Source: Diploscapter coronatus | Lineage: Eukaryota > Nematoda > Chromadorea > Rhabditida > Rhabditidae | Length of the DNA stretch: 64,000 bases | Direction: 5' to 3' | Assembly (NCBI GenBank): GCA_964036155.1 | Contig: OZ038423.1 | Location: forward strand, 65,239,249-65,303,248 | Shown here: piece after piece, positions 53,964-64,000 of the stretch | How positions within the stretch are numbered: position 1 is the first letter of the stretch | Layout of the letters: each line of letters begins with the position of its first letter | The notes under the pieces: generated by a model | The model's database searches: none | What the model was told of the DNA's origin: nothing | What the model saw: only the letters and a program-made list of their open reading frames with translations | Program-made: the position numbers and the translations under genes

Positions 53964-55735
53964 TTACTCCAAAGTTGTGGATACAGGACAAATATCATTC
54001 AAACTATCAGAGTCGGGGTCTTCATGAGCTTCGAGGTAGCCGTAATAATTCGTTATCATCAGGAGGCATTTGGAAATCTCCGATTTTAGCTGAAAAATCA
54101 ATTCTCTCAGAGAGTGAATAATACTCACCTCGTCAAATGATAATCGATCCTCAGGATTCATATTCCAGCATTTTTCCATCAGTTCATACCTAAAAATCAA
54201 ATGCTATTCAGGAGAGATCATGCCTTACATTTCATCAGGGCACAATTCGGGTTTCGGAAGTCGATTTCCTTCTTTTAAATAAGTCATCAAATCAGACGGT
54301 GCAATGTCTTGGTAGGGTCGTTGTCCTAGAGAGTAAAATTCATAGAGGGTCACACCAAATGACCAGCTAAATGATTATCTTATCAAAAAAAAAAGTAATC
54401 TAATCTTTGATAATTACACATCACTCTTTGATGAGAAATCGAAATTAGTAAATGCTTCGGGAGCCGTCCACTTCAGAGGCAGCAATCCTCTCATCACTTT
54501 ATCCGATTCATCGCTTTTGATAGCTAATCCAAAGTCAGCTATCTACAACAGGGTCACAGATTGATTACCAATTCTCGAAACACATACCTTTGCCTTGTGA
54601 CTTTTGGTCAAAATAACATTTCTTGCTGCTAGATCTCGGTGCACAATATCTTTAGAGGCCACATAACTCTGAAGTTGATCAGGAATGATTCATGAGGGAG
54701 AATTGAGAATCTATTACCATTCCGTCGCAAACCTGCCAAGCAAATGATGTGATTTCTCGAATACCGATAGCTCCACTCTAGACTCTAGATACTTGCAAGT
54801 TGAGACATTAAAAGTCATTTACCTTGAAATTTTCTTCATTATCAGTGAGATATTTCAAAATGTCGCCCAGTTTACAGTACTCGAGTATCATCAAGGGAAC
54901 GAATTTACTGGGTACGTAGCCGTACATGCTGAATGTCACAATCATGATTTATAAAGGCTTTAAAATTCAACTTTTACCTAACAATATGCAGATTGTATTC
55001 GAGTCGTTTCATAATTTCTATTTCTCGATAAAAGTCCTCACGATCTCGATCAGTTGCATGTCCTTGAAGACGTTTCACTGCCACCTGAAATAAGTTCATA
55101 AAGTTGGTTTTATCATTTCAAGGGCTACTTCGACTACGTCCTTTTTTGAATTCGAATGCAAATGCACTTCGATATTACGGCTAATCTCAAATAGGGGGAT
55201 TCGACCTATTAATGTTCATTTCTTCATTCAGAGTGATAAATTAAAACTATTCGAACCAGACACAAATCCAACATAAACCTCGGAAAATGCTCCCTTTCCT
55301 AGTAGTCGATCCTCTTGGGTTTCCACTTTTGATGGCTCGATCATCCAAGCGTCCCTTAATTCATTTTCTAATTGGATATTCGAGCATTCGTACATACCTT
55401 TTTAACTCCGAACAATTAATGTATTCGTTACGATGCTTAGAGCTGCTAAAATTAAAGAAAGCACATTTTGTTTAACAAATTGACTACCTTAAATGCTTTG
55501 AGACGAATATGTTGATGCGTTTCCGCCTATAGTAAATCGTACAAACGACGAATATGATAGATAAAACAAATACCATTGAAATAGAGACGATTAGGGCTAC
55601 TGGTATTTATTATTTATTATGAAATATTGCCAAATGATCTCACCTATTTTTCCGTAACTGATAGATGAATAAGTGGGAGTTGATGAGGTAGGAGTCTTTG
55701 AATCCTGATTCCTACGCTGTAACGTTCTTAGTATG
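53964..55735 (-). CDS. receptor-type protein tyrosine kinase, 5' part missing
   Basis: The model starts near 55735 with a short Ser/Thr-rich extracellular piece, then a transmembrane segment (VALIVSISMVFVLSIIFVVC) followed by YYRRKR. The kinase domain follows through about nine exons: GKGAFSEVYVGF (glycine loop), VAVKRL (catalytic Lys), REIEIMKRL (Glu of helix C), HRDLAARN, DFG and PLKWTAPEAF, then SDVWSFGVTLYEF. HRDLAARN and the PLKWTAPEA string identify a tyrosine kinase rather than Ser/Thr. Last exons 54129-54189 and 53964-54089 (TAA at 53964-53966). No juxtamembrane extracellular domain was found upstream of 55.74 kb, so the family is not assigned; nematodes have many small receptor kinases of this kind. 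Confidence 0.82.
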
Positions 55736-55889
55736 GAAATATCACAAAATCATTAAAGAAATGCATTTATGGGGTAATCGAGTATGCCTATCATAAATCT
55801 GAGATTTTTTTGGTGTAATGACATTTCGAGCGACATACAAGCGCTTCAAAATGACGATTTTCTATATACAGGCTGGACCATAATTATAG

Positions 55890-56372
55890 CTAGAGGGCGC
55901 AAGTGAAGCTCCCGTTGTGAAGATAAAGTGAAAGTGATTTTCGTCATTTTTTCAAGCAATTTATGAAACTATTTTTTCTTTTTCCACTATTACATATAGG
56001 TCTAAGGAAAATTTTTGCGCTCAAATTGCAGAGTAAGCTGGCTTATCATATTACCATGAAAAGGAGTTATCGAAATTTTAGAATGTTCCAGAAACAAGCA
56101 AAGAACTTCAAACAAACATCCTTACAAAGTCGTTCTCTCTTTGAAATAGCCCTTGCTTTGCTGCGTATAAAGACAGCACGTTTTTCGCTTGATGAAAATT
56201 CGCTCGCAAAAAAGCGTTTTGGGTCATCGTCTTCAGAAATTCGTGTCTTTGATTACGATAATCCTTTTTTCATGCGGCTTCTTGCTATAAGTTTGATTAG
56301 CCCATCAGATTTTGAAAAAAATGCTTTCATAATTCTGCTTTCAAATCGGGAATATCACTTGCGCCCTTTAAT
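55890..56372. mobile_element. possible TIR element with inverted AGGGCGCAAGTGA ends
   Basis: The left end AGAGGGCGCAAGTGA at about 55892-55906 is inverted at 56355-56370 (TCACTTGCGCCCTTT). The repeats are short (14-16 bp) and flanks are AT-rich, so the element limits are uncertain. An open frame fills most of it. Confidence 0.5.
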
Positions 56373-56421
56373 TTTACCTGAGCATCTTGATCTTCGGGCA
56401 AACGACCTAAAATCATTATAA
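55963..56421 (+). CDS. hypothetical open frame of 152 codons
   Basis: One uninterrupted frame, MKLFFLFPLL... to LKSL-TAA, opposite in direction to the kinase gene. It has no recognised domain. The start is hydrophobic. It almost fills the element with AGGGCGCAAGTGA ends, so it may be chance or a relic of a mobile element. Confidence 0.3.
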   Translation: MKLFFLFPLLHIGLRKIFALKLQSKLAYHITMKRSYRNFRMFQKQAKNFKQTSLQSRSLFEIALALLRIKTARFSLDENSLAKKRFGSSSSEIRVFDYDNPFFMRLLAISLISPSDFEKNAFIILLSNREYHLRPLILPEHLDLRANDLKSL

Positions 56422-56463
56422 ATTCAGTTGATAATCGGGTCATCTGGAAACCTTGTGACATCG

Positions 56464-56671
56464 TATTATGGACTGCGAGGAAGTAGATATTGCATACTTT
56501 TTGCATCTCTCCCTTCCTATACTCAACCCCCTCGAAATAGCATGCACCCTGAGAGACGGAAGAGATAGCAAAGAAAAGGAGAAGGAAAGAGTGAGGGGAA
56601 GAAGAGGCGTGACTCGTGCAAAATCGGTTTGCAAAGAGCGTGCAATATCTACTTCCTCACAGTCCATAATA
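56464..56671 (+). mobile_element. MITE copy 3 (TTATGGACTG ends), best preserved
   Basis: Ends TTATGGACTGCGAGGAAGTA and the inverse complement TACTTCCTCACAGTCCATAA, flanked by TA at 56464-56465 and 56670-56671. It is purine-rich inside and shows no coding. About 200 bp, non-autonomous; TA target sites point to a Tc1/mariner-type partner. Confidence 0.85.
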
Positions 56672-56720
56672 ACACAAGTTTAACTAAATCCAACTAAATT
56701 ATAAATAAAGATAGTAGATG

Positions 56721-59700
56721 TCATTGAAATTCTAACAGCCAATCGAAGGCTGGCACTAGAACGACAAGCGAGCGAGCGTTTCGCTCCCGCTCATTCGTCA
56801 TTCGAGTTCATTTAATATAAATATTATCATTGATGGCTTGGCGAAATCACTCCAACATACCGAATGTATTCCATCTGTTCAAGGATGGATCGTATTCTTG
56901 AATGGACCACACATTTTTGCTTCGTTCCGCGGTTGTCCAGCCACCGATAGCATACATTTTGCCATTAGCGTCCGCCATCCAGTTATATTGACGCCATATG
57001 GGCATATCAGCTATCTTTTTAGAAAATACAGCTCTTCCATCTTCACTCCAGAATGCTTTACATGTTCTAAATAACTAACAACGTTTTTCGAATTTCTGTA
57101 ATTGGCGTTGTTTGATCACCGTCATCAATTGTACTTATTATCGGGTTTAGGAATTAGGGAAAAGGGAAAAATTGTCGATAAAATTCGGTGACCAAGCACA
57201 TTTGACGACAATGGTCAGGCGGTGACAGATACAGGAGGTCTTTTCCTTATCTCTGTTAAATCAAAATCCTTAAGATTATTATCACTTACTTCAAAACCTT
57301 TCCTTCAGTATTAGTACCTCCGCAGATGAACACCTTGTTCCTAACACAGACGTAGCCAGCATAGGTCCTGTTGCCGTCCATTCGGCCGATTTCTTTCCAT
57401 TTACTTCCAGGCTTTCTATCATATTCGAATATTTTAAGACCGCACTCATTGGTAACATCGGCAGCTGTAATTTTAAATATCTAAAAATATCATCATATAT
57501 TGCCAATGACCGACAACTTGAGAAAAAATAAACGATGCGCAAATTCGAATCTGCAAAGTGGGCATTACGTAATATCAAATGTCGTTAAAGTCGTTCTTCG
57601 AATCGATAAAATGCTGTCTATTAGTTTACAAACAGCACACTAATTTCTATACATCAAATTTTCGTTCCTTTTATTTTGTCTCAAGTTATCGGTCATTGGC
57701 AATAATAACTGGTGAATTATATAAATGACTGAAAGCATATTATTCTAAATAATAAAATTTACCGAATATTCTATTCTGGCATTCAATAAAGTTAGCAAAA
57801 CCCATTTTACAGTTCTCTGGGAAACTCGGACCAAGTTTCCATTCGCCTGTACCGTTTACCTAAATTTCTTAGTCGATTTGAATGAATTTAACATGCGTGT
57901 TTTAAACGTGCCTGATAACTCGTGGTGTTCGAGTTAATATACCACAATTCATCTCCAAATCCCACTAATGTGTCCCTTGCGGATACAACATTTTGAGGCA
58001 AATGATCTGAAATGTATAAAACTAGTAAAGGCTAAAAGTTGTCAATTTAATTTAATAATAACCAAGTGTTTTCTCCTCCTTGGTAAGTGTGTCATATAAT
58101 TGTATTCTAGCGACTTTTTGCCGATCGCTCGTTTTATACATTGCATAGAACTGAAATTATTTCGTAAAAAATATTGTATCAGTTATTTTAACAAACGATC
58201 AGAGTCTTACCTTGTTTTTTCTATTACTGACCACTTGATAATATCTTGAGTCGTCAAAAGAGCCAGCATCAGTAACTTCGTGATTTAAACCGACCATATC
58301 TAATGCGCGCACATGGCCTTCCTCATAATCTGAAAATAGATAATATTCTGCTTAAGAAATTCACAAATCAATAATCAGTAAGAATTTATGATATTATTCT
58401 TCACGCTGACCATAAAAATACGTTGTGCGTGTTGTAATAGTCTGAAAATAATTGTTAATTGTCGTCAAAATGCTAATTTTGATCCTAACCTTGCTATGAT
58501 CGGAAATGTACTTATGAGTCCGGTACCAAGAATCAATTATTTCTTGGGAATAGCTGTCAAATAGTTCCTTAAATTTGTTTATAATAAGTGCTTGAAGCGT
58601 CCCTTTCGCAGAGGCTTCGATTATCTGGTCTCGAATTTTATCGTCCAATTCTTTCACCTGAAAATTTATTCATTTTCTTTGGGCATTATAATTGCATAAC
58701 CAAGTCATAAAAGGCCCTTTGTATTCCACACCAGAATTGGTCAAAAACTAAAAGTGTAAAAACTCAAAGTCAAAGACAAAGATAAAGCTTTGTCCAGCCC
58801 TGTTCCAAAGAGAAGTAGGGGGAAAAGAAAAAAAAATGTGTGGGTGTGAAATACGAGAGATCATCATAAAATTAAAAAAAGTGAATTTCAAATGAAAATC
58901 CTATTTTTTATATTTGAGTAAAAATTACCACATGCGATGCATTCTTTTCGGTCAATTTTTCAACAAACTCATCGTTGTCCTCTATAAATGCCATATAGCG
59001 ATCCTTTTGCCCTTCCTAAATGCTCATTCTCAAGTAAGTACAGAATTGTAAAATTCGTAAACAAGTCATAATCGATTCAAATCATTTCAAAAATGTAATG
59101 AAAATATCATCAATCTGGCAACTTTAATTCCAATTATTATGCGAAACGAAACTTTAGGGATTTAGGAAGAATAGGGGAAAATACGGTATCGTTTCTTCAC
59201 AACACTTCGAACAGTCGTTAAATGTTCGGATCCAAAAATCGTGACAATTTCAAGTTGCTCATTATTATTATCATCGCGAGTTTTAAGTTTAAATAGCCCA
59301 ATACCCAAAGCTCAGCGTCAGTAAGAATTATTTCTTCTCCCGAAGCCTCGGTCGACTTTTTTAATAGTTGCAGCACTAATGGTCGGATTTTCTTGAGTCT
59401 GTCCTCAGGTGTGTCAATATGCCTTCGTATCGTCTCCCAAATCTAAAATATAACATTTCATTTTAAGTGTTTTATTATTACTTCACATATATTTGAAAGA
59501 AAATTATCCTGCATTTTTTCACAATAATAATGCTTATAAACTGGCATTTGTAAAGTTGGAAGTTTTTCGGAATTATTTTGCATTATCTTTTTTCAATAGC
59601 AATTTTACCTTCTTTTCTATCTGAAATTGATCGCCAGAAAGCTTTAGTTGATTTGGCATTGTCAATAACAACTCTAAAACGGCATTCGACATTATAAATT

Positions 59701-59970
59701 GGATGGAAAAAGAAACTAACCATTAGTAATATCATCGATGGATGGAACTTCTATCTCCCGTGATTTAGTGACATTAGAATTGTCATAACGAGGGGTTGTG
59801 GAGAATGCTTTTGTACCCTCAGTGTTATTAGGCAAGGCTGTTGATTCTGGCTCTTCCTCTGGTCTACACAGAATAAAAATAAGCAAGTCGTATGAAAAAA
59901 CTTACTGGGTAAATGCTAGATTTAGTACTGTGAGAAGTATCAATAATGAAGATATCCAATGAAATGCCAT
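56721..59970 (-). CDS. secreted Kelch-repeat protein
   Basis: Fourteen exons on the minus strand: 59906-59970 (ATG, signal peptide MAFHWISSLLILLTVLNLAF), 59721-59863, 59609-59673, 59305-59442, 58929-59015, 58490-58657, 58405-58441, 58211-58329, 58063-58150, 57912-58006, 57763-57859, 57290-57464, 56861-57066 and 56721-56755 (TGA), 505 aa. The first half is Thr/Ser/Glu-rich then helical and charged. The second half carries Kelch motifs: GYVCVRNKVFICGGTNTEGK, YNWMADANGKMYAIGGWTT with a later EYDP...W. Only about two to three repeats are clear, so the propeller may be partial or diverged. No BTB domain, so it is not an ubiquitin-ligase adaptor. The intron 57860-57911 begins GC (CAG|GCACGT). Confidence 0.8.
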
Positions 59971-59974
59971 ATCT

Positions 59975-61800
59975 GAATGGAATAAATAGAAATGATTTAT
60001 ACTAACATAGGTATGTAATAATCTTTAGATCTTTCAGAATTTACTCGTAACTCTAGAAAGAGTTATGGAACTTCAATTGTGCCCTACTAAATTTGACTAT
60101 AAATAATTCCCAAACTTTGATTAAAATAATTAAAAAAGGTTAGAAAATGATTAAATATCACTCTAACATCGAGATACCGATGTTAATGTAATCATTGGCA
60201 AACACTAAACTAATGAATTCGAGTCGTTCCAGGCCTAATCGATTTTCTAGATTAAATCAGTACGTTTTTTTTATTGTCATTACACGTTGCGTGCTAATAA
60301 TCGATCTTACAAGGAAACTTTTTTAGGGCCTTGTGGAATTTCAGAACGAAAGTAGACTCGTTTGAAAGAGCACCAAATTCGGAGTCGATTCAGTAACTTT
60401 TCAACAAAAGTGAATATTCGCAGCAGATGGCTAATTTACAAAACCGATTTATTTGTATAGAAAAATGCACGTTTGCCAATTTCTACAATATCCCTTGTAC
60501 TACAGAGCTTGTTAGAAAACAGACTTTTTGCAATTTTTCATTTTGTTGAAAAGTTACATAAATCGACTTATAATTTGTTATGTTCTTTCAAATGAGCCTA
60601 CTCTCGTTCCGAAATTCCGCGGGACCCTAGAAAGGTTCCCTTGTTAGTATGTTTATTGGAGAGAAAGTCCACATCCATTCAGCAATTAGAATACGAATTT
60701 GTAGTGAAATAGTGAGTCGTGTAGAAGAGAAACGAGACGAATAGCGCAATTTTTGGATATCGGCGTTCTCTCCAATCAATAGTATAAATATCAATTGTCC
60801 AGATACTTTGGCGATGACAATTTTCTATTTTGTGTGACTAGAAAAGCATCATAAATTGGACAGTATTGTTGTCGCACCCTGCAAACACGAGGAATGTCAT
60901 AAAATTGAAACGAAAGTGAATTTCGAGAATTTTACGTTTTAATTTTTCATTTTTTTGCAACTGAACATAAACTTGCAGTGATGTTGCTCATAAAATGTAA
61001 ATTATTAATTTTGATTCAGCCATTTTCAGATTATATCTAAACGATGATGCTCGATGTAAAATAAATATTTTCTGTGATCAAATTAGTCTTATTTTTACGA
61101 TTATCTTTGAGCATAAATAAATAGTAAACCAAATTTCAGCTTTTCAAATTCGTAATTTACTGTTCTATGAAAATTAATCGACATTAAAACCCTTATAGAT
61201 CATTTTAACTATACAAATGCTAATATGAAAAACTAAATTGTATTTTCATTGAATATTTTTCCTGTGTTTGAATAATAAAAAACTCAATACCGCAAAAATA
61301 CTCTCTAGTCAAGGCGTATTTTTAAATATAGATTTTATTGAAAGTACAAAGATAACTTATCCACGGTAATCATGATTCATGAATAATGTAGTGCTAATTG
61401 AAGTGAAATGTTGTCTTTTTATCGTTTCGACATTTTTAATGACTGCACGATTACGATCTTTCCACCACCGCTCAAAACGCCAAGTTACTTTATCGGTGTA
61501 AGAATATCGCCATCAAACACAGAAAAAAAACTCTTAATATACGAAGATTCAAAGAATTCGATAACGTTTCCCTCTAATCGATCGATAAGTATCATTGCAA
61601 GCTTATGTTCAATTGCAAAAAAAATATCCGACGACAAAATGTGTGTGAAAGTCGTTATTTTCAAAAGTACGCAACGCACAAGTTTTGATAGGAGTATCAG
61701 TTTGGAAAAAAAGAAAAATTGAGTAAAATATTTGAGATAATAGAAATTTTCAAATCCAATATAAAATGTTTAAAATGACAGTGTATTGCTAAAACTGACC
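59975..61800. other. intergenic, no convincing gene
   Basis: Mostly AT-rich. A plus-strand frame of 104 codons at 61408-61722 has no domain and no visible splice partner. Confidence 0.45.
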
Positions 61801-61811
61801 GACTGATTGCA

Positions 61812-61939
61812 GAAGTCGATAGTCGAGGACATCGGGGGCTCGTCTGGAGTGCCTGTGGTAGGGAATGGCAAAGCAGAGAGACAACAGATAACAACCACAT
61901 GGAAAGTGGACGAAAACAAAGTCAAACCTCGTGGATAGA
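61812..61939 (+). CDS. probable terminal exon of an unplaced gene
   Basis: Starts after a TTGCAG acceptor and reads KSIVEDIGGSSGVPVVGNGK then a charged end with TAG. AATAAA occurs at about 62008. No upstream exon could be identified, so its gene is unknown. Confidence 0.35.
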
Positions 61940-62319
61940 TATTTGGACAAGCAAACACAATCTGACGTCATCTGATCGATCCCTCTACTTATTCCGATAA
62001 TACATAAATAAATACAAAAATCAACGCGTATCTACTTTATTTTTCTTCATCTTATTATTTCTTCAGCTATTTGAAAGTTTATAGAAACTTCGAGCCAGTT
62101 TTGACGTTTTTGAATTTCGAATGTTTTTGCAGCTTGTTTTCCATGCGATAGGGTATTCTTGCTTATCAGATGTGAAGTCTCTGAAGTACAACTTTTCTGC
62201 TCTGGCAAGTTTCCGTTTTGTTTGGTTGATCGTGTAGATTTCTTGTGGTGCATTTTAACATTTCATCTTGCTGCTTATGCACATCCTTTTGTGTCTTCGG
62301 CCTTTCAGTCTTCATTTAT

Positions 62320-62720
62320 TCCCTCAGGAGCATTTCCCTCTTCCCCTTTCCCTTCCATCCTTGTGCCGACTCTTCACGTTGCTCTTTCTTTCTTTCTTTC
62401 TTTTCCTTTCCATTCTCCATCCTCCATTCTTCTTTCCCCTTTCCCGTTTCGAGTATCTTTTGGTGAAAAGCCGAAATGGAAGCAGAAGCAGTATGCAGGG
62501 CAGCAACTCTGAAGCAGAGCTCTGTCCTCTGCATGCCTGCCCTGCGGCAGTATTCCAAGCCCCTCCCTCCCTGCCCATTCGGCTCAATCCATATCTGCCA
62601 GTCCTCTGTCCTCTCTACCCGTTCTCTTCCTCCCTCCCTTCTCGTCCTCTCTCCCCTTCCCCTGGTCATCAATGTCTCCATTCATTTTCCCCCTGCCTTC
62701 ATCACTCTTCATGTCCATTG
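62320..62720 (+). repeat. pyrimidine-rich low-complexity tract
   Basis: C and T make up most bases, e.g. the run ctttctttctttcttttcct at 62384-62403. Frames inside are Ser/Pro/Phe-rich and probably not coding. Confidence 0.7.
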
Positions 62721-62835
62721 TCCATTTCTGCTTTTTCCTGTTGCAATGCAAAAATCGCACACGTTTAACGGATTAATGTTTTTCATTCGAAATGCTCATT
62801 CATGAAACCTCTCGACTATTTCAATAGAATTTCAG

Positions 62836-62992
62836 GTAACCTGGAGAGAACAGAGAGAATGGCCTCGGAAATGAGCAGGGCGAACAACTACTGCTGCGAC
62901 TGCGTGGCGAGTCACAGCAGATGCTCTGCAGATTCATGTCCATGTGTCGCGGCCAGGAAGACTTGCGACGAACACTGCGAGAGCACCAGGTC
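62836..62992 (+). CDS. exon with a CXC-type cysteine-rich motif
   Basis: An exon after a TTTCAG acceptor, ending at a GT donor (ACCAG|gtcggt). It encodes NYCCDCVASHSRCSADSCPC then a further CxxxxKTCDEHC. The spacing resembles the CXC domain of MSL2 and tesmin/LIN-54-type proteins (C-x-C...C-P-C...C...C), which bind DNA and zinc. Upstream and downstream exons were not resolved. Confidence 0.5.
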
Positions 62993-62999
62993 GGTGTAG

Positions 63000-64000
63000 C
63001 TTCATTTCATTCCTTTCTGCGTTTGGTATTTACATTCATGGGGAGTTATGAAATCTTTATTTTGTCCATTCATTCTTTGATCAAATCCTGCTTTTCGAAT
63101 CTTTACTTTGTTATTCACGGTTGAAATGAAGCTATCTATCATTTCTAAAATAAGGTGCGCCATAAATTTCAGTAGAAACGATTTCGTACTAGACTAGTAA
63201 ATCAGTAATTATTTTAAATTTCCACTTTACCATTCCCTTGGCTGAAACTATTCAAATATAAAGCTCGCTTCATTTATTTATCCATAAGTATGTCTTCTTC
63301 TTCTTCTTCTACATGCTCGAGAAGAAATGAAAAAGAGACTCAGACTTTTGACTCACAATTTATTTCCTATCATCATGTCGTAAGGATTTACATAGTATGT
63401 AGGTAGAATTGTTACACTTTCGATAACAATGCGCGCTATTTTACTTGTTTTTGGCAATGTTATCAGGCGAAGAAATATCTGAAATCAGCTATTTTTGCAA
63501 TTTGCTGCAGAAATGTCATTTAGTAAATTCTACCTTCTATAACTCATAATTACTACCATTCTCTTCCCATTAGCGTTTCGTGTAATTAGCGTGTGCCTGG
63601 CAACTGAGCACCTCTTCACCTCTCCGCGGCTCTTCAGTCTAATCAAAGCCCTGTCCCCTTTCCTTCCACTGCCTCCCTCTGCCTTTCGCCTTCCACTCCC
63701 CATTTCCTTCTTCCATTTACCTTGTTTCACCTTCTCTTCCCTTCCCTTCACGATTTCCCCCAGTTCATTGTGCTTCCCCGACTTGTTGCGCCCTCCTCTC
63801 TTTCTTTCAACTCCTCTGCCTTTGAGCCATTTAGCCCTTCTATTTCTTGCCTCTCCCAGCGGAGCCATAAGTTTTTGTTGGGTTCATGCATCTCGACTTC
63901 TGGCCTGCGGCCGCAAATAAGCAAGAAAACCATTCATTCAGAGAGTTATAAGCGGGTTGCTGGGCAAGAATAGCATAGTTGAAAACTAATTCCGAGGTGG
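63000..64000. other. no gene resolved; second pyrimidine-rich tract
   Basis: 63640-63860 is C/T-rich low-complexity DNA. The open frames seen there reflect base composition. Downstream exons of the CXC gene may lie here or past the window. Confidence 0.4.

Noticed and set aside
57070..57260. an extra Kelch exon after 57290
   Set aside because: The 57290-57464 exon joins directly to 56861-57066 in phase; every frame in between has a stop.
63530..63920. 109- and 112-codon open frames near the end
   Set aside because: They follow the C/T-rich composition and have no splice or domain evidence.

Overview
This is animal DNA, AT-rich and intron-rich, and most likely from a nematode. The evidence is: GT-AG introns mostly of 40-300 bases; a histone H4 with Cys at position 73, as in C. 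elegans; a histone mRNA stem-loop whose loop starts with C, as described for C. elegans; and a DUF229 ectodomain gene and a GT92 (DUF23) glycosyltransferase gene, both families expanded in nematodes. Core histone genes that carry introns argue against a close relative of C. elegans. All exon models were made by hand from splice signals and reading-frame continuity. For the longer models the summed exon length is divisible by three.

Layout. 1-3.3 kb: the end of a REEP/Yop1-like membrane protein gene and a TPR, CABIN1-like gene (both minus). 5.6-12.6 kb: two 7TM receptor genes (minus); the second lies in a 4.2 kb block repeated at 48-52 kb, where the receptor copy has an in-frame stop. 12.8-15.8 kb: a core histone cluster of divergent pairs, with H2B only as a first exon, then H2A, H3 and H4. 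16.2-19.7 kb: an RBFOX (fox-1) splicing factor. 20.2-21.8 kb: an unrecognised gene. 22.2-24.2 kb: a Pax1/9-type paired-box gene. 24.6-26.7 kb: a TIL-domain protein. 28-30 kb: a 2 kb inverted repeat. 30.6-31.7 kb: a GT92 gene. 32.8-37.3 kb: a DUF229 gene (minus, 15 exons). 38.1-41.0 kb: a one-pass membrane protein of unknown function (minus), divergent from a 41.4-47.5 kb gene that has an internal alternative last exon and a dead Tc1/mariner element in its intron. 53.9-55.8 kb: a receptor-type tyrosine kinase (minus, 5' part not found). 56.7-60.0 kb: a secreted Kelch-repeat protein (minus). 61.8-64 kb: a terminal exon, a CXC-type cysteine-rich exon and pyrimidine-rich low-complexity DNA.

The genes do not form one pathway, apart from the histone cluster, where paired promoters, stem-loops and poly(A) signals suggest coordinated expression. 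The most unusual points are four introns that use GC-AG ends (one certain, inside H4), an H4 with Met at position 60, intron-bearing histone genes that keep both the stem-loop and poly(A) signals, the broken H2B next to a segmental duplication, a near-perfect 48-bp hairpin in an intron, and several inverted-repeat and MITE-like elements.
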